NCBI GenBank assembly: GCA_030844565.1
Contig: JAUUNK010000196.1
Coordinates: forward strand, 1 to 9,574
Direction: 5' to 3'
Source: Bacteroides ovatus
GTDB taxonomy: Bacteria > Bacteroidota > Bacteroidia > Bacteroidales > Bacteroidaceae
DNA length: 9,574 bases
The notes beneath the pieces are model-generated. The model ran no database searches, was not told where the DNA came from, and saw only the letters and a list, made by a program, of their open reading frames with translations. Position numbers and translations under genes: made by a program. Below are positions 1 to 4,982 of this stretch, piece after piece. Each line of letters begins with the position of its first letter. Position 1 is the stretch's first letter.

Positions 1-45
1 CCCAACATTAAAAGTGTTGTGCTCTACCTGCTGAGCTAGCGAATC
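1..45 (-). tRNA. tRNA-Lys (anticodon UUU), 3' part cut off by window start
   Basis: Read on the minus strand from position 45, the sequence gives a 7-base acceptor 5' strand (GATTCGC), the TA linker, a D arm with stem GCTC/GAGC around an AGCAGGTA loop, then an anticodon stem CAACA/TGTTG closing the loop CTTTTAA. The anticodon is TTT, which decodes lysine codons AAA and AAG. The variable loop begins (GG), but the T arm and the 3' acceptor strand lie before position 1. What is visible is canonical, with no broken pair. A promoter match sits about 35 bases upstream. Confidence 0.93.
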
Positions 46-79
46 AATCCTTATGTGCTCTTCTTCCGAATTGCGGGTG

Positions 80-111
80 CAAAGATAGGTGGTTTTTTTT
101 AAAATTCCAAA
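80..111 (-). promoter_or_regulatory. Bacteroidetes-type promoter for the tRNA-Lys transcript
   Basis: On the minus strand a TATCTTTG box (87-80) matches the Bacteroidetes -7 consensus TAnnTTTG exactly. A TTTG at 111-108 serves as the -33 element, with a 20-base spacer, which is the usual distance. Initiation would be expected around 72-75, giving a leader of roughly 30 bases before the tRNA. This is the only promoter in the window where both boxes match well, which fits a strongly expressed tRNA. It lies in the gap just after the stop codon of the upstream membrane-protein gene on the same strand. Confidence 0.75.
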
Positions 112-134
112 TAGTGTAGGCAAAAAAGTTTCAA

Positions 135-1277
135 TTATTTTTCGTCTTTAGGGATTACTTCTTGATTTTCAAGAACTTCTGAAACTTGATGATTTATCCT
201 TTCTTTATTGATAATAAAGCGCTGATAATAGGAAAGCATTAAAGTCGTTAATGGTAAAGCGATAATCATTCCTAAGACTCCCATTAAAGAGCCCCAGATA
301 GAAAGTGATAAAAGAATGATGGCGGGGTTTAAACCGGTAATTTTTCCCATAATTTTGGGGACGAGAAAAGTATCCTGAATAATTTGAACCACTATGAAGA
401 CAATGAGAGCGCTGGCTAGGATAATCCAGAAATTTTGTCCGGTGTCTACTGCTTTTAGAATAGCAAGCATAATGGTGGGAAGGAAGCCGATAATTTGTAG
501 ATAAGGTACCATATTGAGGACCCCTATGAAAAGACCCAGTACAATAGCCATGGGGAAATCGATAATCAGGAAACCAATGCTGAATAAGATGCCTACGCAA
601 AATGCAACTAATGCTTGTCCGCGGAAATATTTATTCATACCATCTTGTACGTCTTTGACAAGGCTAGAGGCAAAGTTACGGTATTTATTAGGCAATAAAT
701 GTAACCAGCCTTCGGCAATAGATTCATAATCTACTAAAATGAAGATTACATATAGCAAAACAATAAAGGAAGCAAGGATGCTAAAAAGAATATTGAGGGA
801 CTCTGCTAATAAAGCCCATAGTTTAGGAACAGTATCTTTGATGGCAGCAAGAATATTTTCCTCGCTGAGAATACGGTTGAGAGCTTCTAAATCAATGTTT
901 CTGTGAATAAATTCCGAAAGGCTTTGAGGAATGTTGTTATTTGAAGAATTATTAGTGAGATAAGTTACTAATAAATCATTCATTCTGCCCAATTCTGAAA
1001 GTACTGGGGGAACTAATAAATAAAAGAGTACGGCTCCAACGGTGGTGATGGAAAGTAAGGCACAAAAAATGGAAAGTATCCTATTTTTTAATCTTAGACG
1101 ATATTGAAAGAATTTCACTAAAGGGTAAATTAGATAAGCAATCAGCCAAGCTATGAAGAAAGGTAATAACACTCCGCTGAGTCTTTGTACAAGCATTAAA
1201 AGACCTATAAATAAGGCAATACCGATAGAACTTCGGATAAAACTGTCAAATGTTATTTTCTTTTTCTCCATATTCAT
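135..1277 (-). CDS. AI-2E family transporter (PerM/TqsA-type membrane protein)
   Basis: A 380-residue polytopic inner-membrane protein of the AI-2E transport family (Pfam AI-2E_transport, formerly UPF0118). Hydrophobic segments lie at about residues 17-30, 35-58, 69-92, 161-183, 222-240, 243-275, 284-302 and 316-352, with a long hydrophilic stretch at about 93-160, the usual family layout. The family's C-terminal signature is clear at 307-343: PKIMG, GLNP, then a glycine-rich helix ending IALPL. The start has two close ATGs (1277 and 1271); the first is taken. The gene begins 12 bp after the thymidine kinase stop on the same strand, so the two are probably co-transcribed. Family members have been linked to autoinducer-2 export, Na+/H+ antiport or other small-molecule efflux. 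The substrate here cannot be predicted, and the family name should not be read as evidence of quorum sensing. Confidence 0.9.
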   Translation of the reverse strand: MNMEKKKITFDSFIRSSIGIALFIGLLMLVQRLSGVLLPFFIAWLIAYLIYPLVKFFQYRLRLKNRILSIFCALLSITTVGAVLFYLLVPPVLSELGRMNDLLVTYLTNNSSNNNIPQSLSEFIHRNIDLEALNRILSEENILAAIKDTVPKLWALLAESLNILFSILASFIVLLYVIFILVDYESIAEGWLHLLPNKYRNFASSLVKDVQDGMNKYFRGQALVAFCVGILFSIGFLIIDFPMAIVLGLFIGVLNMVPYLQIIGFLPTIMLAILKAVDTGQNFWIILASALIVFIVVQIIQDTFLVPKIMGKITGLNPAIILLSLSIWGSLMGVLGMIIALPLTTLMLSYYQRFIINKERINHQVSEVLENQEVIPKDEK

Positions 1278-1289
1278 GTGCTATTTTAT

Positions 1290-1889
1290 TTATCCTTTTT
1301 CTTTATCTTCTTCTAGTGCCTGCTGATAGCATTCCCGGCAAAGCGGTTCATATTCGGCTGTCTCCCCTAATAAGAATTGTTTGTCATTTTTTACCGTGCG
1401 ATGGGAGAATGAGGCGAGTTGCCCGCATTTTACACAGATAGCATGAACTTTGGATACTTCGTCAGCGATGGCGCACAATTGTGGCATAGGACCAAAGGGA
1501 CTTCCTTTGAAATCCATGTCGAGTCCCGCTATGATAACTCTTACTCCATTGTTGGCAAGTTGGTTGCACACTTCTACCAGACCATTATCGAAGAACTGGG
1601 CTTCGTCAATGCCTACTACTTCTATTTCGGAAGTAAAAAGTAAAATGCTGGCTGACGAATCTATTGGAGTGGAGGCTATGGAATGACTGTCGTGGGACAC
1701 TACATCGGCTTCGGAATAACGAGTATCTATTGCGGGTTTAAATATCTCTACACGCTGGCGGGCAAACTGTGCCCTTTTCATGCGGCGAATCAATTCTTCC
1801 GTTTTTCCTGAGAACATGGAACCGCAAATCACTTCAATTCTTCCTCTTCTTCTGGTCTCTTGTATGTGGTCTTCTGAAAATAATTGCAT
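1290..1889 (-). CDS. tdk: Thymidine kinase (type II, TK1-like)
   Basis: Cytosolic enzyme of pyrimidine salvage that phosphorylates thymidine to dTMP using ATP. The 199-residue protein has a Walker A loop GSMFSGKT (23-30), the DEAQFF motif (95-100) whose Glu96 is the expected catalytic base, and a zinc site from two cysteine pairs, CVKC (152-155) and CREC (184-187), flanking the lasso region. It is therefore full length for the TK1-like family. The frame is open further upstream to an ATG at 1925, which would add 12 residues. That ATG is rejected because the -7 promoter box lies at 1914-1921, so a transcript starting there would not include it. The ATG at 1889 also gives the family's usual length. 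It is divergent from the operon starting at 1998 and is followed 12 bp later by the AI-2E family gene. Confidence 0.96.
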   Translation of the reverse strand: MQLFSEDHIQETRRRGRIEVICGSMFSGKTEELIRRMKRAQFARQRVEIFKPAIDTRYSEADVVSHDSHSIASTPIDSSASILLFTSEIEVVGIDEAQFFDNGLVEVCNQLANNGVRVIIAGLDMDFKGSPFGPMPQLCAIADEVSKVHAICVKCGQLASFSHRTVKNDKQFLLGETAEYEPLCRECYQQALEEDKEKG

Positions 1890-1913
1890 GATTCTGTGTG
1901 TTATATTTGGTTG

Positions 1914-1921
1914 CAAAAGTA
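1914..1921 (-). promoter_or_regulatory. Predicted -7 promoter element of tdk
   Basis: On the minus strand this reads TACTTTTG, an exact TAnnTTTG match. It would start transcription near 1907, leaving a leader of about 18 bases before the ATG at 1889. No convincing TTTG-like -33 box is seen at the expected distance (around 1942-1945), so the call rests on the -7 box and its position. It settles the start codon of tdk. Confidence 0.55.
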
Positions 1922-1963
1922 ACACTTTTGTTGGCTTTCTAGCGATTTTCCATTATTTATTTC

Positions 1964-1971
1964 TACATTTG
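1964..1971 (+). promoter_or_regulatory. Predicted -7 promoter element of the plus-strand operon
   Basis: TACATTTG is an exact match to the Bacteroidetes -7 consensus TAnnTTTG, 26 bases before the ATG at 1998. Initiation would fall near 1977-1979, giving a leader of about 20 bases that contains the Shine-Dalgarno sequence. No good -33 TTTG is present at 19-21 bases upstream; TTTG at 1927-1930 is too far. It is divergent from the tdk promoter, the two -7 boxes being about 42 bases apart. Confidence 0.5.
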
Positions 1972-1986
1972 CGGCATCATTCAGTA

Positions 1987-1992
1987 AGGAGG
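1987..1992 (+). promoter_or_regulatory. Strong Shine-Dalgarno site (AGGAGG) for the 1998 gene
   Basis: AGGAGG within AAGGAGGAAA lies 5 bases before the ATG at 1998. It fixes that ATG rather than the second one at 2004. Such a full match to the anti-Shine-Dalgarno sequence is uncommon in Bacteroidetes, whose genes usually have A/T-rich leaders without one. Confidence 0.7.
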
Positions 1993-1997
1993 AAATA

Positions 1998-2516
1998 ATG
2001 AATATGCAAGCATTGCTGGCTGACATAGAACTAGATGTGCAAGAGTTGAAGTGTGTGTTAGACGCCTTGTCTCAGAATCCGGGTAATATCTTGCGCGACG
2101 TTGCCCGAAGAAATGTGCTTCAGATGCGTGTCCGGTTGGAACAATTATTGGAGGAACTGGAAAAAGAAGCGCAATCATCGTTTGTGATAGAAGAAAAGCA
2201 TATAGAGGAAAAGCCGGTAGAGATTTCTGTTCAGCCAGAGAAAGTTGAAATGCCTGCGGCTACTGTCTCCATTTTGGCGGAAAAAATTAAGCCCGGCGCA
2301 GATTTGTGTCGCTCTATCAGTCTTAACGATTCTTTTCGTTTTTCCCGTGAACTATTTGGAGGGGACACTGCACGGATGAACCTTGTGTTGCAGCAAATTG
2401 GTGAAATGCATTCTCTGGATGCAGCAGTGGCTTTTCTTTCTGTCGAAACAGGAGCTAATGAGGAAAATGAGGCTATGGCGGATTTGATGGAGTTGCTCAA
2501 GAAATATTTTAAGTAG
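1998..2516 (+). CDS. Conserved hypothetical protein of Bacteroidetes, first gene of the rsmI operon
   Basis: A 172-residue protein with no signal peptide or membrane segment, so probably cytoplasmic. Three parts can be seen. Residues 1-60 are helical and heptad-like, rich in Leu, Glu and Arg. Residues 61-95 are a low-complexity Glu/Lys/Pro/Val linker, probably disordered. Residues 96-172 form a compact C-terminal part that begins with the segment SLNDSFRFSRELFGGD (108-123) and ends in a helix, LMELLKKYF. A segment of this type (ISLND.FRF..ELF.GD) recurs at the C terminus of many uncharacterised Bacteroidetes proteins; that is recalled family knowledge, not a search result. No catalytic motif is evident. 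The gene's stop codon overlaps the ribosome binding site of rsmI, so the two genes are likely translationally coupled. The function is unknown. Confidence 0.85.
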   Translation: MNMQALLADIELDVQELKCVLDALSQNPGNILRDVARRNVLQMRVRLEQLLEELEKEAQSSFVIEEKHIEEKPVEISVQPEKVEMPAATVSILAEKIKPGADLCRSISLNDSFRFSRELFGGDTARMNLVLQQIGEMHSLDAAVAFLSVETGANEENEAMADLMELLKKYFK

Positions 2517-2520
2517 GAGG
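2515..2520 (+). promoter_or_regulatory. Shine-Dalgarno site of rsmI overlapping the upstream stop codon
   Basis: AGGAGG begins inside the TAG stop (2514-2516) of the preceding gene and lies 6 bases before the rsmI ATG at 2527. Ribosomes finishing the first gene stop on top of the next initiation site, an arrangement typical of translational coupling. Confidence 0.7.
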
Positions 2521-2526
2521 AAAAGT

Positions 2527-3201
2527 ATGGGAAAACTGTATGTAGTGCCTACACCGGTGGGAAATCTGGAAGACATGACTTTCAGAGCTATTAGAATACT
2601 GAAAGAGGTGGACTTGATTTTGGCAGAAGATACCCGTACTTCCGGTATTTTGTTGAAGCATTTTGAGATAAAGAATGCTATGCAGTCTCACCATAAGTTT
2701 AATGAACATAAAACGGTAGAGAGCGTTGTAAATAGAATAAAAGCAGGCGAAACCGTTGCTCTGATTTCTGATGCGGGAACTCCGGGAATCTCGGATCCTG
2801 GCTTTTTGATTGTCAGGGAGTGTGTACGTAATGGGATTGAAGTGCAATGTTTGCCGGGAGCTACTGCTTTTGTTCCTGCGTTGGTTGCCTCCGGATTACC
2901 GAATGAGAAATTCTGTTTCGAGGGTTTCCTTCCCCAAAAAAAGGGACGTATGACACGGTTAAAATCTTTGGTAGGCGAACACCGAACAATGGTGTTTTAT
3001 GAGTCTCCCCACCGTTTGCTAAAGACATTGACTCAGTTTGCCGAATATTTTGGAGCAGAACGGCAGGTTTCCGTCTCGCGTGAAATCTCTAAGCTCCATG
3101 AAGAAACTGTCAGGGGAAGTTTGGCTGAACTGATAGAGCATTTCACTGTTTCTGAGCCCCGGGGGGAAATAGTGATAGTACTTGCAGGAATAGACGATTA
3201 A
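2527..3201 (+). CDS. rsmI: 16S rRNA (cytidine(1402)-2'-O)-methyltransferase RsmI
   Basis: SAM-dependent methyltransferase of the tetrapyrrole-methylase fold that 2'-O-methylates C1402 in the decoding centre of 16S rRNA. The 224-residue protein carries the family's landmarks in order: YVVPTPVGNLEDMTFRA (5-21), ILAEDTR (31-37), HHKFNEH (55-61), SDAGTPGISDPG (81-92) in the SAM-binding region, PGATA (110-114), FYESPHR (157-163), SREISKLHEE (184-193) and RGEIVIVLAG (212-221). It ends just after the catalytic core, whereas the E. coli enzyme (about 286 residues) has an extra C-terminal domain; a short form is expected in Bacteroidetes. It is the second gene of a likely operon, 10 bp after the first, and is followed 38 bp later by the lipoprotein gene. 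Confidence 0.96.
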   Translation: MGKLYVVPTPVGNLEDMTFRAIRILKEVDLILAEDTRTSGILLKHFEIKNAMQSHHKFNEHKTVESVVNRIKAGETVALISDAGTPGISDPGFLIVRECVRNGIEVQCLPGATAFVPALVASGLPNEKFCFEGFLPQKKGRMTRLKSLVGEHRTMVFYESPHRLLKTLTQFAEYFGAERQVSVSREISKLHEETVRGSLAELIEHFTVSEPRGEIVIVLAGIDD

Positions 3202-3219
3202 AAATAACTTCATTTAAAA

Positions 3220-3240
3220 ACGTAAAACGTAGTAGACGTA
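3220..3240 (+). repeat. Three ACGTA units at an 8-base period just before the lipoprotein start
   Basis: ACGTA occurs at 3220-3224, 3228-3232 and 3236-3240, the last one running into the ATG. This is most of the 38-base gap between rsmI and the lipoprotein gene. There is no Shine-Dalgarno match here; the rest is A-rich, as is usual for Bacteroidetes leaders. Function is unknown, and it may be chance in a short A/T-rich spacer. Confidence 0.4.
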
Positions 3241-4097
3241 TGAAAAAGTTAGTAGTTTTATTTGTATGCGCAGCCATGTTGGCTTCGTGTGACGGCTTCA
3301 AAGGTGGTAGTAAAGACCTGAGAGCAGAAAATGATTCTCTTTTGATGGAATTGAATCAGCGGAATGCTGAATTGGATGATATGATGGGAACTTTCAACGA
3401 AATCCAGGAAGGATTCCGTCAGATTAATGCAGCAGAAAGTCGGGTAGATTTACAACGAGGGATTATTACAGAAAACTCTGCTAATGCCAAACAGCAAATT
3501 GCTTCGGACATTGAGTTTATCACCAAACAGATGGAGGAGAATAAAGCTCAGATTGCCAAGTTGCAGGCTATGTTGAAGAGCAGCAAAAACAATTCTGCCC
3601 AGTTGAAGAAGGCAGTAGAGTCTTTGACTCAAGAACTCAATGCCAAGCAGCAACGTATTGAAGAACTTCAGGCTGAACTTGCTTCTAAGAATATCCGCAT
3701 TCAGGAGTTGGATACAGCAGTGAGTACCTTGTCTGCTGAAAAAGAAACACTTGCAGCAGAGAATGAAGCTAAAGCTAAGACTGTAGCAGAACAGGATAAA
3801 TCATTAAATACCGCTTGGTTTGTATTCGGAACAAAATCTGAATTGAAATCTCAAAAGATTCTTCAAAGTGGCGATGTATTGAAGAATGCTGATTTCAATA
3901 AAGACTATTTTACTCAGATTGATATTCGTACTACAAAGGAAATCAAATTGTATTCGAAACGTGCTGAATTGCTGACCACTCATCCTGCCGGTTCCTATGA
4001 ATGGGTAAAAGATGACAAAGGTCAATTGATTTTGAAGATAACCAATCCCAAAGAATTCTGGAGTGTTTCTAGATACTTGGTAATTCAAGTGAAATAG
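3240..4097 (+). CDS. Coiled-coil lipoprotein, possibly a surface or glycosylated protein (Cbp1-like?)
   Basis: A 285-residue lipoprotein precursor. A short hydrophobic signal ends in the lipobox LASC, so Cys17 is the expected lipidated residue. Residues about 25-190 are an almost uninterrupted heptad-rich region (Leu, Gln, Glu, Ala, Lys), predicted to be a long coiled coil. A distinct C-terminal domain follows (about 190-285), with beta-type segments and the conserved-looking pieces NTAWFVFGTKSEL, LYSKRAELLTTHPAGSY and FWSVSRYLVIQVK. Two matches to the Bacteroides O-glycosylation motif D(S/T)(A/I/L/V/M/T) occur: DSL (32-34) and DTA (158-160). Bacteroidetes proteins of this build have been named a Cbp1-like collagen-binding adhesin family, but I cannot confirm membership here. 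It is probably the last gene of the operon with rsmI and ends 25 bp before a strong terminator. Lipoprotein and coiled-coil calls are firm; function is not. Confidence 0.85.
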   Translation: MKKLVVLFVCAAMLASCDGFKGGSKDLRAENDSLLMELNQRNAELDDMMGTFNEIQEGFRQINAAESRVDLQRGIITENSANAKQQIASDIEFITKQMEENKAQIAKLQAMLKSSKNNSAQLKKAVESLTQELNAKQQRIEELQAELASKNIRIQELDTAVSTLSAEKETLAAENEAKAKTVAEQDKSLNTAWFVFGTKSELKSQKILQSGDVLKNADFNKDYFTQIDIRTTKEIKLYSKRAELLTTHPAGSYEWVKDDKGQLILKITNPKEFWSVSRYLVIQVK

Positions 4098-4122
4098 ATA
4101 CTAAAATAAGGCCAATCTGCTG

Positions 4123-4170
4123 AAATGCCAATGCACCAATGAAATAGAAAATTGGTGTATTGGCATTTTT
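4123..4170 (+). terminator. Strong intrinsic terminator of the rsmI-lipoprotein operon
   Basis: An 18-base arm (4123-4140) pairs with 4151-4168 around the 10-base loop GAAATAGAAA. Pairing is complete except for one G-U wobble in the middle. The 3' arm runs into TTTTT. It begins 25 bases after the lipoprotein stop codon and marks the end of that transcription unit. Confidence 0.88.
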
Positions 4171-4175
4171 CTTTG

Positions 4176-4195
4176 TATTTTTGCCATTACTTTTG
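4176..4195 (+). promoter_or_regulatory. Two candidate -7 promoter elements for the HAD nucleotidase gene
   Basis: TATTTTTG (4176-4183) and TACTTTTG (4188-4195) both match TAnnTTTG. For the first, a TTGG at 4152-4155 sits 20 bases upstream as a partial -33 box, inside the 3' arm of the preceding terminator. The second has no clear -33 partner. Initiation would fall near 4190 or 4202, both upstream of the ATG at 4217 and downstream of the alternative TTG at 4160. Which box is used cannot be told from sequence. Confidence 0.5.
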
Positions 4196-4216
4196 CACAT
4201 TGATTACATATACTAT

Positions 4217-4909
4217 ATGAAGTATAAGAGTCTTTTCTTTGATTTAGATGATACGCTCTGGGCTTTCTCAGACAATGCGCGCAATACTTTTGAAGAGGTT
4301 TATCATCAACATTGTTTTTATTATTATTTCGATTCGTTCGAACAATTTTATTCTATTTACCAAAAAAGAAACAGAGAGTTATGGATAGAATATGGAGAAG
4401 GGAAAATTACCAAAGAGCAATTAAATCGGCAACGTTTCTTTTTTCCCCTTCAATCGGTGGGAGTAAAGGATGAAACGTTGGCTCAGCGTTTTTCTGAGGA
4501 CTTTTTTGCTATTATTCCCACTAAAAGTGGTCTGATGCCTCATGCAAAAGAAGTTTTGGAATATTTATCTTCCCGCTATCGCCTCTATATTTTGTCTAAT
4601 GGCTTTCGCGAGCTTCAATACCGTAAGATGTGTGCGGCAGGTATTGAGAGTTATTTTAAAAAGATAGTTCTCTCGGAAGATATTGGGGTAATGAAGCCTT
4701 GGGCAGCCATTTTTAATTTTGCCTTGTCGGCCACTCAGTCTGAATTGAGTGAATCTCTTATGATTGGCGATAGTTGGGAAGCAGATATTGCAGGAGCAAA
4801 GGGGATAGGCATGCATCAGGTTTTTTATAATGTTAATGGAAAAACGGAATTTCCTTTTCGGGCGACTTATCAAATCAGTGATTTGAAAGAATTGATGTCT
4901 TTTTTATAG
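4217..4909 (+). CDS. HAD-superfamily hydrolase, YjjG-like pyrimidine nucleotidase
   Basis: A 230-residue cytosolic HAD phosphatase. Motif I is FFDLDDTLW with nucleophile Asp9 and acid/base Asp11; motif II is ILSNG with Ser127; motif III is Lys160 in GVMKP; motif IV is MIGDSWEADIAGA with Asp185 and Asp190. The insert after motif I (about 15-100) is a helical cap of the C1 type. Length and motif spacing fit the YjjG family, which removes phosphate from pyrimidine nucleoside monophosphates such as UMP, dUMP and dTMP, including damaged or non-canonical ones. The substrate is inferred from the family. The frame stays open to a TTG at 4160, but that codon lies inside the preceding terminator stem and upstream of both promoter boxes, so the ATG at 4217 is chosen. 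The residues after the motif III lysine (WAAIF) are unusual. It stands alone between two terminators. Confidence 0.88.
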   Translation: MKYKSLFFDLDDTLWAFSDNARNTFEEVYHQHCFYYYFDSFEQFYSIYQKRNRELWIEYGEGKITKEQLNRQRFFFPLQSVGVKDETLAQRFSEDFFAIIPTKSGLMPHAKEVLEYLSSRYRLYILSNGFRELQYRKMCAAGIESYFKKIVLSEDIGVMKPWAAIFNFALSATQSELSESLMIGDSWEADIAGAKGIGMHQVFYNVNGKTEFPFRATYQISDLKELMSFL

Positions 4910-4923
4910 AAGGTATTCATATA

Positions 4924-4971
4924 GACAAAGAAGGCGTACCCAGTATGGATGCGCCTTCTCTTTTATTTGTC
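4924..4971 (+). terminator. Intrinsic terminator after the HAD gene, possibly bidirectional
   Basis: AGAAGGCG (4929-4936) pairs with CGCCTTCT (4952-4959), extended inward by a T-G and an A-T pair and then two C-G pairs across a one-base bulge. On the plus strand it is followed by CTTTTATTT. Outer bases GACAAA (4924-4929) and TTTGTC (4966-4971) can also pair. It lies in the 73-bp gap between two convergent genes, so it could also stop transcription coming from the SusD-like gene, although the T tract on that side is weak (CTTTGTC). Confidence 0.8.
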
Positions 4972-4982
4972 AATGTGTTATC

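Noticed and set aside
1..45. tRNA-Lys as an attachment site of an integrated element
   Set aside because: Integrating elements usually use the 3' end of a tRNA, which is outside the window, and no integrase or repeated tRNA fragment is visible here.
205..600. 131-codon open frame on the minus strand in another frame of the AI-2E family gene
   Set aside because: It is rich in His, Arg, Ser and Tyr with no domain-like pattern, as expected for an out-of-frame reading of a membrane-protein gene.
135..1277. Quorum-sensing function suggested by the AI-2E family name
   Set aside because: The family has diverse transport roles, and no luxS, lsr or other autoinducer gene is present in the window.
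1890..1925. Longer tdk start at ATG 1925
   Set aside because: It overlaps the predicted -7 promoter box, and the 199-residue form already has the full family length.
2509..2847. Minus-strand open frame of 112 codons over the start of rsmI
   Set aside because: It is antisense to conserved methyltransferase motifs; no independent coding evidence.
4160..4216. Upstream TTG start for the HAD gene, giving a hydrophobic N-terminal extension that looks like a signal or membrane segment
   Set aside because: The extension is encoded by the 3' arm of a terminator hairpin and by the promoter region; the enzyme's conserved N terminus begins at the ATG at 4217.
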